Below are positions 8,801 through 17,225 of a stretch of DNA of 64,000 nt, in pieces. The position numbers were made by a program, and so were the translations under genes. The notes under the pieces are model-generated. The model was not told the DNA's origin and made no database searches. It worked only from the letters and a program-made list of their open reading frames with translations. Origin of the DNA: Sphingobacteriales bacterium (GTDB taxonomy: Bacteria; Bacteroidota; Bacteroidia; Chitinophagales; UBA2359); contig JADJTG010000012.1 of assembly GCA_016711285.1 (NCBI GenBank), forward strand, positions 186,001-250,000. Direction: 5' to 3'. Position 1 is the stretch's first letter. Each line of letters begins with the position of its first letter.

Positions 8801-10542
8801 AATGCTGTATAACGAATACAAGTGCCGTCCTCTTCATCATAATGTACGCTGCAACTGTAAGTGGTAATGAGAGTATCAATCACAATATTACCTTCTAAAT
8901 TACAAAATTCTATACACAAATCCAATGGTGTAATCGGTATAGAGCAGGTATAAACAGTTTGTTCACAATCATTATTTTCTACTGCCGGAGTTACAGTTAC
9001 TGTTGCTTCGTTAAAACTAAAATCGGCACAAAGTACTGCTTCTTCTATATCTTGCTGAATAGATTCTATGGTGGTGTAGTTTTCTAAAAGTGTCAATGTT
9101 CCTTGCAAAGAGATGCCAAAAATCATATATTGCCCTGTATTAAAACCACTAAAATTAAAAGAACCGTTGGAACTTAATGCTAAAATTTCGTGATTGTTGG
9201 CGGCAGTGGTGGTTAAAAGAAAATAATAATTTAGTCCGCCAGTGGTAGCTGCCCCCACTACAGTAGGTGCTATAGAAATTTCTCCTATTGCTACCGAAGC
9301 ATCTGGCAAAAAGATATTTCCTCCGCTGGCAGCACAAGTCGGCTCTTCATCGCCGCCATACCACCAAAATACATCTCCGGTGCTGTTGGCGCAAATTGTG
9401 CTGTCGCCAACCAAAGCACTGTAATCGTCCAAATTATTGAGGGGTAGTTGTTGGAATTGTGCCGGCGTGCCTTTATAAGAAACGCCCAACACAAAATAAT
9501 TACCCGCAGCATAGCTGCTCATATCAAAAGAGCCGTTTAAGTTTTCTTCCAAAAACACTACATTTGCAGGCTGTCCCTGTGTGGCAGCATCTGTCGCCAA
9601 TATATAGATGTAACTATATCCTTCGCTACTCAAAGCCTCTGTTACTGCTGTCTGCGGCGAGGTATTTCCTGTCGTTACGCTATCTGCCGCTAAGGTCAAT
9701 AAGCCGCCATTGGCTAAACATTCATCAACCACAACTGTCTCTTCTATCACCGAAAAAGCAGTACCCGCTGCCTGTACTTCGGCACAAATGCTCTCTTCGT
9801 CTATCAGTTGCAATAACCCCTCTACCATATTCACATTTAAATCCAAAAACTGAGGAATAGTACCTTTAAATGAAACGCCGTGTATGCGATAAGAGCCTAT
9901 GGCTAATGAATTGAAAGTGCCGGAAGCACTGGTGGCTACAACATTGTATTGTATGGCATCTTCGGGGTTAGAATCTTGTGTTAATAGATACAAATAAGTA
10001 TAACCTGTTGCTGTCGTTTTTCCGCTCACCGTGGCAGCAGGTGAAGAATTACCCACTATTACTTCATTACTTGATAATGACAAAGTACCCGCATCAGCGA
10101 GACAAGCGTCGGGATTCGGCTGACAGCCCGCTGCATCTATCGTTATATTAAAAACAATTTCTGAGCAATTTTCGGGTTCATCAGTGTAGCACATCGTTAT
10201 AGTGACTACATCATTGCCCACCTGACTGGGCAAGGGCGTATATCGGAAACAAGTGTCGTTCAGTTCGGTAATACCGCAACCATACAAAGAAAGATGATCT
10301 GACATAAAAACCGACTCGCCTTCGCAATTGGGTACGCACAACACTAAATAAGGTATTGATTGGTTAGGCTGATAAGCAGGTACACAAAAATTGCCTGCAT
10401 TGCTGTCGCCGCCACAGGGTGCTTGTTGCTGCGCTTTCAAAGCGATACCGTTGCTCATCAATATCACTATTAACCAATAAAACAAATGCCCCCTTAACCG
10501 TTTTTTGTATGGATAGTATAATGTATTCATAGCTATTGACAT
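5836..10542 (-). CDS. Giant Ig-like repeat protein with T9SS type B sorting domain
   Basis: The 1568-residue protein begins with a signal peptide (ending about residue 38 at ALKAQQQ; the ATG at 10530 is an equally good start). A Cys-containing N-terminal domain follows, then three copies (about residues 140-520) of a roughly 120-residue module ending GVS-x-(K/Q)-GT. Next come about nine Ig/cadherin-like repeats (about 610-1470; motifs AVDD...LQND, F-x-GTD-x-F-x-Y-x-(I/V)-C, CDTATVTI). It ends in a gliding-motility/CHU_C type B sorting domain (FIPEGITPNGDNINDEF, VFNRWGNEVY, DGTYFYIL). It is predicted to be exported by T9SS and displayed on or released from the cell surface as an adhesin or matrix protein. 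A PorP/SprF gene lies 74 bp upstream, the usual partner of type B cargo. Confidence 0.88.
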   Translation of the reverse strand: MSIAMNTLYYPYKKRLRGHLFYWLIVILMSNGIALKAQQQAPCGGDSNAGNFCVPAYQPNQSIPYLVLCVPNCEGESVFMSDHLSLYGCGITELNDTCFRYTPLPSQVGNDVVTITMCYTDEPENCSEIVFNITIDAAGCQPNPDACLADAGTLSLSSNEVIVGNSSPAATVSGKTTATGYTYLYLLTQDSNPEDAIQYNVVATSASGTFNSLAIGSYRIHGVSFKGTIPQFLDLNVNMVEGLLQLIDEESICAEVQAAGTAFSVIEETVVVDECLANGGLLTLAADSVTTGNTSPQTAVTEALSSEGYSYIYILATDAATQGQPANVVFLEENLNGSFDMSSYAAGNYFVLGVSYKGTPAQFQQLPLNNLDDYSALVGDSTICANSTGDVFWWYGGDEEPTCAASGGNIFLPDASVAIGEISIAPTVVGAATTGGLNYYFLLTTTAANNHEILALSSNGSFNFSGFNTGQYMIFGISLQGTLTLLENYTTIESIQQDIEEAVLCADFSFNEATVTVTPAVENNDCEQTVYTCSIPITPLDLCIEFCNLEGNIVIDTLITTYSCSVHYDEEDGTCIRYTALPGYTGLDSLIVIGHDGTGTIDTVVTYIKIECMTPNAVDDFYTVTTTNPASTLLTILNNDEDLCPNISSMNIIDQAEHGDVVNNGNGTFSYYPDSGFSGTDSFVYQICNNCSNTSLCDTAVVTIAVNEVQNAIDAVDDQIVGVMNEVSNIQVLQNDEADGAAIVSYTQPANGSVSLNGSILIYTPDEDFEGTDTFSYTICNVAGECDEATVTIIVDNAEINSAPIAVDDSYTLPTNEPVVLQVLQNDIDDNPPLVLTGIFNVPENVSVTIQNNAISVGFQTGAADSVTFNYVVCDTAEPPLCDTALVTIVLENITPSDTIIAINDTLATNPADTLQHINVLENDLGENIVLISFSQPQHGVVLLNTDGTLTYIPDGDFEGTDSFTYTMCNNSGDCDEATVYINVDSDDNDAPIAQDDMATTDMYVTIAIDVAANDSDPNGDELSDPEIVSPPQHGTATVQLGQIVYEPADGFYGTDTFTYSICDTVAAPSTLCDTATVTIVVLSPLDAEPDVVFTQVNTPVDITVLPNDTGTDLEITSFVQPLHGAVIIQQDNETFTYTPEEDFTGTDYFIYTVCNADVLCDSAVVSIVVSPLQPNLPPHAVNDALVGIMGDTLVATVMDNDSDPNGDNIFITIVENPAQGTVEIINDGQAIQYVPPTPTFDEIVTFDYVICDTSTACDTATVVISYNGMPSNHPPLGTDDAISMEQGDTVEYCALLLGFDTDGDELSYEILTPPINGAYEINENNCIVYTPNTDFLGDDHLTYLLCDDGSPVLCDTVSLTIHVTSKSDETLQAIDDETSTSVNTAVDIDVLENDKGGNISITSFDAQSPHGTITEHPDSAGVLVYEPDAGFYGTDTFTYVICLEPDLLLCDTASVFVQVVPPDVSCQASELFIPEGITPNGDNINDEFIIEHLNECFGDKEPELLVFNRWGNEVYRKTGYTGLAGESWNGTWQQNDEPVPDGTYFYILHLNTDTATDNRSGTIEVYR

Positions 10543-10616
10543 AGATAATTTTTATTAAAATACGGCGATGGTGTGCCGATATAAAAATTGTGATTAGATG
10601 CTTTTTTAAAATATAT

Positions 10617-11585
10617 TTAGAAATAACGCGGTGTAACAACTCTTTCTTTTCTGCCTAAACCCTTGCCTCCTTTGTTGTCGCCACCAAAATCATAGCCCAG
10701 CATTACTTCGTGAGAGCCGCTGTTGTAGTTGGAAAGTTTGGTGAGTGTGAGGTCATAAGAATACCCCAAACGCATCTTTCCCAATAATAATTCGGCAATA
10801 AAATCTATGGAATCAAAACTGCGATAGCTCACCCCTACCCACACGGTTTCTTTGACGAGCAAACTCAGATTGAGGTCGGCAATGAAAGGAGCACTGGCAG
10901 GTACAGATTTTATTAAAAAAGATGGTTTTAAATCAAAACCATCGGCGAGATGAAATACCGCACCTCCTGTGAGTAAATAATGGCGGTATTGATGCGCCAC
11001 TTTTGAAATGTCGGCATCTGTGGTGTCGGTGCGCAGTTTGTGCTGTAGTAAATGTGGTGCTGCCGCTCCAAAATAAAAACGCTGGCTATACAAGAAAAAT
11101 CCCGCCCCGAAATTGGGAAGTGTTTTTGTAAAATCTTCCGAAAAATTTGGGTCGGGGTCGCTTACCGCAATTTCGGTAAAACGCGAACTATAATGATGTA
11201 CGCCCGCTTGCAATCCCAAACTCAATTTCCATTCACTGCCCAAAGGCAAATGATACGCATAGGAAGCAAAGGCACCGATACGGCGATGAACCCCTATCTC
11301 ATCTCCTTCCACATTCAAACCCAAAGCTACTTTTTTTGCCAAAGGTGAGTGGGCACTCAGCGAAATAGTACGCGGCGCGCCCTTGATGTCCACCCATTGG
11401 TATCTGCCCACCGCCGTCAAACTCAAGCCGCCGCGCGTACCCGCATAAGCCGGATTAATGGACAAGCCATTGAACATATATTGTGTATATTGAGGGTCTT
11501 GCTGGGCAGAAACTTGCCAGGTTGCCCACCACGATACGATGATCAATAGCACAAAACGACACTGTATATCGGATAGGATTTTCAT
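10617..11585 (-). CDS. PorP/SprF family type IX secretion membrane protein
   Basis: The start was placed at the ATG at 11585 (MKILSDIQCRFVLL), because it begins a normal signal peptide ending at VSAQQ; the frame is open further upstream. The mature protein starts with the family hallmark QDPQYTQYMFNGLSINPAYAG and is followed by alternating beta-strand segments of an outer-membrane barrel (323 residues in all). SprF-type proteins are encoded beside, and needed for surface attachment of, T9SS type B cargo such as SprB. Here the cargo gene follows at once on the same strand, so the pair is probably one operon ending at the 5679-5716 terminator. Confidence 0.9.
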   Translation of the reverse strand: MKILSDIQCRFVLLIIVSWWATWQVSAQQDPQYTQYMFNGLSINPAYAGTRGGLSLTAVGRYQWVDIKGAPRTISLSAHSPLAKKVALGLNVEGDEIGVHRRIGAFASYAYHLPLGSEWKLSLGLQAGVHHYSSRFTEIAVSDPDPNFSEDFTKTLPNFGAGFFLYSQRFYFGAAAPHLLQHKLRTDTTDADISKVAHQYRHYLLTGGAVFHLADGFDLKPSFLIKSVPASAPFIADLNLSLLVKETVWVGVSYRSFDSIDFIAELLLGKMRLGYSYDLTLTKLSNYNSGSHEVMLGYDFGGDNKGGKGLGRKERVVTPRYF

Positions 11586-11935
11586 ATACTGATTTATTAT
11601 TATTTTATTATAGTTGATTGTATGTATTATAAGACACCTTAAAAACATCTTTTGTATTTTAAATAAGATATATTTACCGTGTTTTTTGTTTTCTTTTTGT
11701 TATTTGCGGGGCGAATATATACCATAAAACAAGTTAAAACCGCCCACATTTATATAAAGTTAAGGCTTTGCATGTCTAATTTTTATTTACCAATACTTTA
11801 TCTTTACCCAAATAAAATGCCAATTTGTATTTTTTCAATAATTTGCTCCAAGAAAATCTATATTTTTAAACTTATATTGAACTCCCTATAACACAATTAA
11901 AACTGTAATGTAGCCATAATCCCATACATTTTTTG
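11586..11935. other. AT-rich divergent intergenic region
   Basis: This stretch separates porP (minus) from corA (plus). It is AT-rich and holds no credible gene. It should contain the porP promoter on the minus strand, though no clear TAnnTTTG box was found there. Confidence 0.45.
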
Positions 11936-11943
11936 TATGTTTG
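11936..11943 (+). promoter_or_regulatory. Putative -7 box TATGTTTG of corA
   Basis: TATGTTTG matches TAnnTTTG and lies 68 bp before the chosen corA start. Transcription from it would begin after about 11948. This rules out the more upstream in-frame start at 11933 and supports 12011 or 12047. Confidence 0.55.
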
Positions 11944-12010
11944 CAACCTAAAAAACATATATGTTGCGCTTTGCAACTCCGATTTTTTATTTTTTAGCTC
12001 CCATACAACC

Positions 12011-12958
12011 TTGATTCAGTATATCAAAAAATACAATGGTGACTTGATGCACCTGCAAGCTTTGGAAAAAGGTTGTTGGATAAATATACACCCCCCCTAC
12101 GAAAAAAACGAAATAGAACAACTCAGCGAACAATTGGACATTCCGATTGACTTTTTTATAGATTCTTTGGACGTGGACGAACGCTCGCGCTTTGAGCGTG
12201 ATGATGATGTGGATTTGATTGTATTAAGCAGCCCACTCAAAAATCAAAGTGAATCAGAATTTGAGGCACTCTATATTACTGTTCCTATCGGTATTATTGT
12301 GATGAAAGACCACCTCATCACCATCAGCTCGTCGCCTACGCCTGTTATGGATTATTTCATCAACCGTAAAATTAAAGAATTTAATCCACATCAGCACCAA
12401 GATTTTATTTTGCGCATCTTCAACCAAACCGTTTATTATTATATGCTCTATCTCAAGCGCATCAATCATCAGCGCAATACCTACGAGAAAGAGTTATTTC
12501 ATTCGAGCCGGAATACCGAGTTGGCAAAGTTGATGAATTTGCAAAAAAGTTTGGTGTATTTTGTAACAGCCCTGCGCGATAATGAGTTGCTGATGAATAA
12601 AGTGCAGCGCACCGACCTGCTCAAAATTCGCAGTGATGAAGATGCTTCGGATTTTTTGGAAGGGATTATTATTGATGCCCGACAAGCACGCGAAATGGCG
12701 GAAGTGTATAACAACATCTTGAACGGAACAATGGACGCTTTCGCTTCCATTATCTCCAACAACCTCAATATGGTGATGAAACGCCTCACCGCCGTAACCA
12801 TCGTGCTGATGGTGCCCACCTTAATTGCCAGCTTCTACGGAATGAACCTTCACCTGCCATTCGAAAACAGCCCTTCGGCATATTTGGCGGTTATTTTGTT
12901 TTCGGCGGTAATGGCGATTGTGGTGCTGTATATATTTGTACGCAAACGTCTCTTTTAA
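12011..12958 (+). CDS. corA: CorA family divalent cation transporter
   Basis: The 315-residue protein has a large N-terminal cytoplasmic domain (CWINIHPPYEKNEIEQL, SLDVDERSRFERDDDVDLIV) and two C-terminal membrane helices. The first ends in the signature GMN (SFYGMNLHLPF) that lines the pore entrance. The second ends in the basic tail VRKRLF. The proposed start is the TTG at 12011 (LIQYIKKYNGDL), matching the usual MIQY-type beginning of this subfamily. The ATG at 12047 is the alternative. It would import or export Mg2+ or related ions at the inner membrane. Confidence 0.9.
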   Translation: MIQYIKKYNGDLMHLQALEKGCWINIHPPYEKNEIEQLSEQLDIPIDFFIDSLDVDERSRFERDDDVDLIVLSSPLKNQSESEFEALYITVPIGIIVMKDHLITISSSPTPVMDYFINRKIKEFNPHQHQDFILRIFNQTVYYYMLYLKRINHQRNTYEKELFHSSRNTELAKLMNLQKSLVYFVTALRDNELLMNKVQRTDLLKIRSDEDASDFLEGIIIDARQAREMAEVYNNILNGTMDAFASIISNNLNMVMKRLTAVTIVLMVPTLIASFYGMNLHLPFENSPSAYLAVILFSAVMAIVVLYIFVRKRLF

Positions 12959-12984
12959 TTTTAATCGCTGAATTGTAATAAAAG

Positions 12985-13215
12985 ATGGCTTCTTCTCACC
13001 GCAACGCCGCCAAATGGATGTTTTTGATAACCAAAATGAGTATCGGGCTGCTTTATATGGCTGTGGGCTTGTTTTTTTTATATCCGCCCGCCGCATTTTC
13101 AGCACTCGAAGATGACCAACTCAAGCGTTATCTGGGTATTATTGTGCTGTTGTATGGTGTTTTCAGAGTTTTTCGTGCTGTGCAGTCTTTCCGCCAAGAA
13201 AAAGAAGAAAATTAA
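12985..13215 (+). CDS. Small two-helix membrane protein
   Basis: The 76-residue protein has two predicted membrane helices (about residues 12-33 and 46-62), joined by a short loop containing PPAAFSALEDDQLKRY, and a charged C-terminus (FRQEKEEN). It lies 26 bp after corA on the same strand and may be co-transcribed with it. The family was not recognised. Its regular amphipathic layout and its position in a tight gene pair support a real gene. Confidence 0.6.
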   Translation: MASSHRNAAKWMFLITKMSIGLLYMAVGLFFLYPPAAFSALEDDQLKRYLGIIVLLYGVFRVFRAVQSFRQEKEEN

Positions 13216-13271
13216 CAATCGCCCAAAACCAGATTGTAGCACAACTACTAAAAATTTGTTATAGCTACCCG

Positions 13272-14099
13272 TTATTTGTGAATAATAACCGATTTTTCAT
13301 CGCGCGAAACGCCCGTAAAAATACCGATACCGCCCTGAATATTGCTCAAAATACTGCCCGGACTGGCAAAAGGATTGCCGTTGGAAGCGATGGCGGTTTG
13401 AGTGCTTTGCGCATAATCAGCATACTCTTTGTTGATGTGCCACAACACCGCCAAAGCCGTATCGCCTTCGGTGAAGTCGTAGCCCGAACCGAACACCAAC
13501 TGGTTGTTTTCGCCCACGATGCGGTCGTCAGGAAAAAAATCCTGCTGCACACTGTCTCTGCTGCCAAAGAAAAACTGACGGCGATAATAGTTGTCGGTAT
13601 CGGCGGGGTCGGTGATATGGGTAAGCACCAATGCCAAAGTATCGTTGGAAGTACTCCATTTGGTAGTCAGCGAATCTATCGGCACAGGCGGCAAAAGGCG
13701 TGTTACGGCACTGATTTCCTTGTTGTCGGCAGTGATGATCTTCAGCGAAAAATCGCTGTTGTACAAAGTCGGAACTGTTTTTGATGATATATAGTTGAAC
13801 AACCTACCATTTTCTACAAAAACACCACCCGCCGCTTCCTGCAAAGTATCTGTGCCGTTGGCGTGGGTGATGAGTACCAAAGCACCATGTATCAAAATAC
13901 TGAGCAAAGCCGTATCATTCACTTCATCAAAATAACCACTGCTTTTGGTAAGTGCCATACGATAAGGTTGCCCTGCTTCCAAATAGCACTCCACCACCGC
14001 TTGAGGCTCGTATTCGGGCAAATCCACTTCTATTTCTTTACTCATATTACAAGCTGCACAACTCAGTACCAACATGATGACTAAATTCCGAAATATCAT
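13272..14099 (-). CDS. DUF4249 domain lipoprotein
   Basis: The 275-residue protein has a lipoprotein signal (LVLSCAACNMSKE; Cys14 or Cys17 is the lipidation site) and then a DUF4249-type domain: EVDLPEYEPQAVVECYLEAGQPYRMALTKS, LLPPVPIDSL and a later YYRRQFFFG segment. DUF4249 lipoproteins usually sit beside a TonB-dependent receptor and are thought to help it at the outer membrane, but no receptor gene is adjacent here. A good TACCTTTG promoter box precedes it. Confidence 0.8.
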   Translation of the reverse strand: MIFRNLVIMLVLSCAACNMSKEIEVDLPEYEPQAVVECYLEAGQPYRMALTKSSGYFDEVNDTALLSILIHGALVLITHANGTDTLQEAAGGVFVENGRLFNYISSKTVPTLYNSDFSLKIITADNKEISAVTRLLPPVPIDSLTTKWSTSNDTLALVLTHITDPADTDNYYRRQFFFGSRDSVQQDFFPDDRIVGENNQLVFGSGYDFTEGDTALAVLWHINKEYADYAQSTQTAIASNGNPFASPGSILSNIQGGIGIFTGVSRDEKSVIIHK

Positions 14100-14126
14100 A
14101 TTTTTTCTTTTTTTTGATTAACGCAG

Positions 14127-14134
14127 CAAAGGTA
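14127..14134 (-). promoter_or_regulatory. Putative -7 box TACCTTTG
   Basis: Reads TACCTTTG on the minus strand, 28 bp before the ATG of the DUF4249 gene; matches the TAnnTTTG consensus. Confidence 0.55.
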
Positions 14135-14289
14135 ACAGAAAAAATATTCCTTTTGTTTCAACGTATTTTAAATATGAATATGCTTTTTTTGAAAAAAAAA
14201 TTTGGCAAAAAAAAAAGCGTTTCACAATTTTGTGCGCTACTAAGATATACACATTAATTGTATAGTAAATTTCATACCCAATTATCAGT

Positions 14290-14889
14290 ATGCAACAAAT
14301 CACATTTAAGGAATTTTTGCTTCGTATCGAAAAAGATAAATTAGATGAGTCTAAAGTAAAAGACCATTTAACAGAAGCCGCCATGAAAAAGTATCCCGAT
14401 GCTAAAATAGAAGGTTGGGTACGGGAAAAAAACAATGTGTATGGTGTATTTTTTCAACAAAAAATATGGACTAAATACGCCAAATTTTCAGCAGAAGGCG
14501 AATGGCTCGAAACCATCGTGTTTTCGGTATCCAAACAGTTACCGCCTGTAGTTGAAAAAACACTCAACGAAGAATACCCCAAAGGCTACAAAGTAATTGA
14601 TTTCCAAACCATCCTCAACAACGCCAACGAGCGCACTTACGAAATGGTGCTGCGGTTGCGCGATAAGGAAGTGGAACTCAAATTAGACGGCAACGGCGTA
14701 ATTCTCAACAATATCAAGTACGATGGCAGCAAAACGGAATATGAAGAAGAACCGGCTTTGTTGCAGGAAGAATTAGAAGTAGTAGAAGATGATGATATAG
14801 ACAACAACAATGACGGCGATGATGATTTGCTGGAGATGTATGTAGATGATGACAATGAAGAGGAAGCTTATGAAGAAGAAGAGGAATAA
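14290..14889 (+). CDS. PepSY-like domain protein with acidic tail
   Basis: The 199-residue protein has no signal peptide. Residues about 1-145 contain two PepSY-like repeats (LTEAAMKKYPDAKIEGWVRE...VFFQQKIWTKYAKFSAEGEWLET, and VVEKTLNEEYPKGYKVIDFQ...VLRLRDKEVELKLDGNG). The last 50 or so residues are almost all Asp, Glu and Asn (EDDDIDNNNDGDDD, ending EEEE). PepSY-like proteins in this phylum are usually secreted, so a cytoplasmic form with an acidic tail is unusual. The tail could bind cations or a basic partner, which is inference. It stands alone between a minus-strand gene and a lipoprotein gene. Confidence 0.65.
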   Translation: MQQITFKEFLLRIEKDKLDESKVKDHLTEAAMKKYPDAKIEGWVREKNNVYGVFFQQKIWTKYAKFSAEGEWLETIVFSVSKQLPPVVEKTLNEEYPKGYKVIDFQTILNNANERTYEMVLRLRDKEVELKLDGNGVILNNIKYDGSKTEYEEEPALLQEELEVVEDDDIDNNNDGDDDLLEMYVDDDNEEEAYEEEEE

Positions 14890-15026
14890 ATCGGCATTTT
14901 TTTTATTCCCATTTATTTTTTCATAGCACCTGCTTAAATAAGAGATAAAGTCTGTGCAACTTTATCTTTCATCTGTACGTCTTTTTGTTGAAGTTTTTTT
15001 CCTTATTTTCATTTTTTATGTTGTTG

Positions 15027-15860
15027 ATGTTAAAACGCGGTGCTTTTGCATTGCTTTTGCTTTCTTTTTTGGCCTCCTGTACCGAAAAAACCGAACTGCT
15101 GCCCCTTGCTGCCGATTATGCTTATTTTCCGGCAGAGGAGGGTTTTTGGGTGGAGTATCAAATAGATACTTTGCAAAAAGACAAGGGCTTTGATGATAAA
15201 TTTATCTCGCGCGAGGTACGCGAAGTGGTCGGCAGCAGCTACACCGATGGCGAAGGAGAAACCGCCTACCGCCTCCTGCGCTATGTGCGCAACACCGGCA
15301 GCAATACGCCCTGGAGCAACATTGTGCCACAAGTGCAAAGTATTCGCCGCACCACCGCCACCGCCGAGCGCAACGACAACAATATGCGTTTTATCAAACT
15401 CGCCTTTCCGTTGGCAAACCACAAAAACTGGTCGGGTAATGCCTACATTGATGAAGAATACTATATAGACGACAATAAGTGCAATCAGGTGGCTTTTTAT
15501 AAAAACTGGGACTACCACATAGAAAAACTGCACCAAAAAGATACCATCAACGAAATGGTTTTCGACTCCACGCTCACTGTGGTTCAGCAGCAATACGAAA
15601 ACTTTCTGCAATATACCTACTCTCACGAGGTATATGCCAAAGGTGTGGGATTGGTGTATAAAAGTTTGCAAGACCTGAGTGTGCGCAGTGCCTCTGCTCC
15701 TCCTCTTTCCGAATTGCCCTGGCCCGGACGCGCCAACTGTGGAAACATTATTACATGGAAAATTTTAGACTATAAGATTTTTCTTCTATCCCCATTCCAA
15801 ACAAGGCAAAATCGTATTTTACAGGGTCGGCGGCATCAAAGCGGCGCAAAGTGGCGGTAA
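15027..15860 (+). CDS. Lipoprotein of unknown function
   Basis: The start was chosen at the ATG at 15027 because MLKRGAFALLLLSFLASC is a lipoprotein signal with Cys18 as the lipidation site. The mature part (about 260 residues) has the pattern YFPAEEGFWVEYQID, VREVVGSSY, then KNWSGNAY and YSHEVYAKGVGLVYKS, typical of uncharacterised Bacteroidota outer-membrane lipoproteins. The frame runs 110 bp into the convergent gene at 15751-16560. The natural end may be just after ITWKILDY: a stop occurs there in the next frame, so a one-base loss could have lengthened the protein. The last 25 residues look random. Confidence 0.65.
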   Translation: MLKRGAFALLLLSFLASCTEKTELLPLAADYAYFPAEEGFWVEYQIDTLQKDKGFDDKFISREVREVVGSSYTDGEGETAYRLLRYVRNTGSNTPWSNIVPQVQSIRRTTATAERNDNNMRFIKLAFPLANHKNWSGNAYIDEEYYIDDNKCNQVAFYKNWDYHIEKLHQKDTINEMVFDSTLTVVQQQYENFLQYTYSHEVYAKGVGLVYKSLQDLSVRSASAPPLSELPWPGRANCGNIITWKILDYKIFLLSPFQTRQNRILQGRRHQSGAKWR

Positions 15861-16560
15861 GCGACAAGGCATTGTGCCAATTACTTTTGGTGCTTTGCAG
15901 CAAGCCCAACCTTTCGGCTACCCGAAGCACATGCACATCTAAAGGGCACAGCAATTGCGCCGGACTGATGGCTTTCCACAAACCAAAATCCACACCTTTT
16001 TGATCAGAGCGCACCAACCAGCGCAGCAGCATACAAAGCCGCTTGCAACTTGATTGGCGAAGCGGCGTAGGAATATGCTTGCGGGTGCGCTCCGATATGA
16101 CGGGCAACGAAAAAAACAAGTCGTGAAAACCACTCAACGCTGCACCGATATGTTGTTCGCCGTGCCGCACATGTTGCGAAAAAGCCGTTTCGAGGCTATC
16201 GTGGCGGGCATACCAATGACGCAAAAAAGCGATACAATACAGCGTGTCGGTGGCATTGAAGGTGCGGTGCTTAAATTGCTCAAAACGGCGCAGGTCGCTG
16301 TCTTTGCATTGTGTAATAAACTGGTGCGGGGCATCGTCCATCAGCTGCATCAAGGCTCTGCTTTTGGCGATGATGGTGCGCCGTTGCCCCCACGCAAACA
16401 AAGCACTGAACAAAGCCGCAATTTCAATATCCTGTTTTTTTGAAAAAAGATGCGGCACACTGATGGGGTCGTTTTCTATAAAATAGGGCTGTTGATATTG
16501 TGCCGTTTTTTCTTCCAGCAAATGGCGCAAAGCCTCTTCGTTTGCTGTATAGCCCTGCAA
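15751..16560 (-). CDS. TIGR02757 family protein (DUF2400)
   Basis: The 269-residue protein matches the TIGR02757/DUF2400 pattern: DPISVPHLFSKKQDIEIAAL near the N-terminus, AWGQRRTIIAKSRALM, HVRHGEQHIGAALSGFHDLFF, SPAQLLCPLDVHVLRVAERLGL, then a C-terminal DPVKYDFALFGMGI. The helix-hairpin-helix-like C-terminal half recalls DNA-glycosylase folds, but the function is not established. It lies 9 bp after the coiled-coil gene at 16570-17031, so the two form an operon. The 3' end overlaps the convergent lipoprotein frame. Confidence 0.85.
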   Translation of the reverse strand: MQGYTANEEALRHLLEEKTAQYQQPYFIENDPISVPHLFSKKQDIEIAALFSALFAWGQRRTIIAKSRALMQLMDDAPHQFITQCKDSDLRRFEQFKHRTFNATDTLYCIAFLRHWYARHDSLETAFSQHVRHGEQHIGAALSGFHDLFFSLPVISERTRKHIPTPLRQSSCKRLCMLLRWLVRSDQKGVDFGLWKAISPAQLLCPLDVHVLRVAERLGLLQSTKSNWHNALSLTATLRRFDAADPVKYDFALFGMGIEEKSYSLKFSM

Positions 16561-16569
16561 GCCTCCTCA

Positions 16570-17031
16570 TCAAGGTTGTTGTTCAAGAGCCTGCTCATCG
16601 TTTTCTATTTGCTTTGCCAGCGTTTGCATTTCTACCGACAAATCGCGGAGTTTTTGTTTGGCAGCCGCTTCCTGTTCGGGTGTAATTTCGCTGTCGGGTT
16701 TGCTTTGAGCAATATGCAGCAAATCCTCCAATTCCCGCTTGCGGCTCTGCAAATCGTCGAGTTTTTCGCGATACTCCTGCTTCAGATTTGAAGCATTCTG
16801 CCGCAGTTTATCTATACTTTCACCTACTTTGCCCAAAGCATCTTTAAAAGAAATATCTTTGAGTTTGAGTTGCTCAACTTTAGCAATATCGCCGATGGTT
16901 TTTCCGGTTTGGCGCAGGTTTTCAAATAATTGTTTGCGGGCGGTTTTTTGCTCGTCAGTGCCATAAAATTGTACATATACAATCCAGCCCAAGAGCAGCA
17001 CCAAAGCCAGACCGATGAGTCGTCTTATCAT
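16570..17031 (-). CDS. Membrane-anchored coiled-coil protein
   Basis: The 153-residue protein has one N-terminal membrane helix (about residues 4-24) followed by a charged, heptad-rich region (about 28-150; KLRQNASNLKQEYREKLDDL, KRELEDLLHIAQS, LRDLSVEMQTLAKQIENDEQ) predicted to form a coiled coil outside the membrane. No enzyme motif was seen and the family was not recognised. It is co-transcribed with the TIGR02757 gene 9 bp downstream. A TACCTTTG box at 17117-17124 is the likely promoter. Confidence 0.65.
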   Translation of the reverse strand: MIRRLIGLALVLLLGWIVYVQFYGTDEQKTARKQLFENLRQTGKTIGDIAKVEQLKLKDISFKDALGKVGESIDKLRQNASNLKQEYREKLDDLQSRKRELEDLLHIAQSKPDSEITPEQEAAAKQKLRDLSVEMQTLAKQIENDEQALEQQP

Positions 17032-17116
17032 TGTTTTTTTGTTTTTAAAATCTGACTAAAAAATATGTGTGTATAAAATGCTTCTTTAACGAAAAAAATG
17101 TATTGATAATATACAG

Positions 17117-17124
17117 CAAAGGTA
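17117..17124 (-). promoter_or_regulatory. Putative -7 box TACCTTTG
   Basis: Minus-strand TACCTTTG, 86 bp upstream of the ATG at 17031. The same eight bases serve the DUF4249 gene at 14127-14134. Confidence 0.5.
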
Positions 17125-17225
17125 ATTTTTTTAGCAGTTATAAAAAAAGTGTTGATACACAAAATTGCTTATAATCAACGGTAAACATTTTAGTTTCAAG
17201 ATTAAGCATTTTAATTATTTGTCTT

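Noticed and set aside
15030..15671. 213-codon minus-strand frame over the 15027 lipoprotein
   Set aside because: The plus strand has a proper lipoprotein signal and family-like pattern; the minus frame has no motif.
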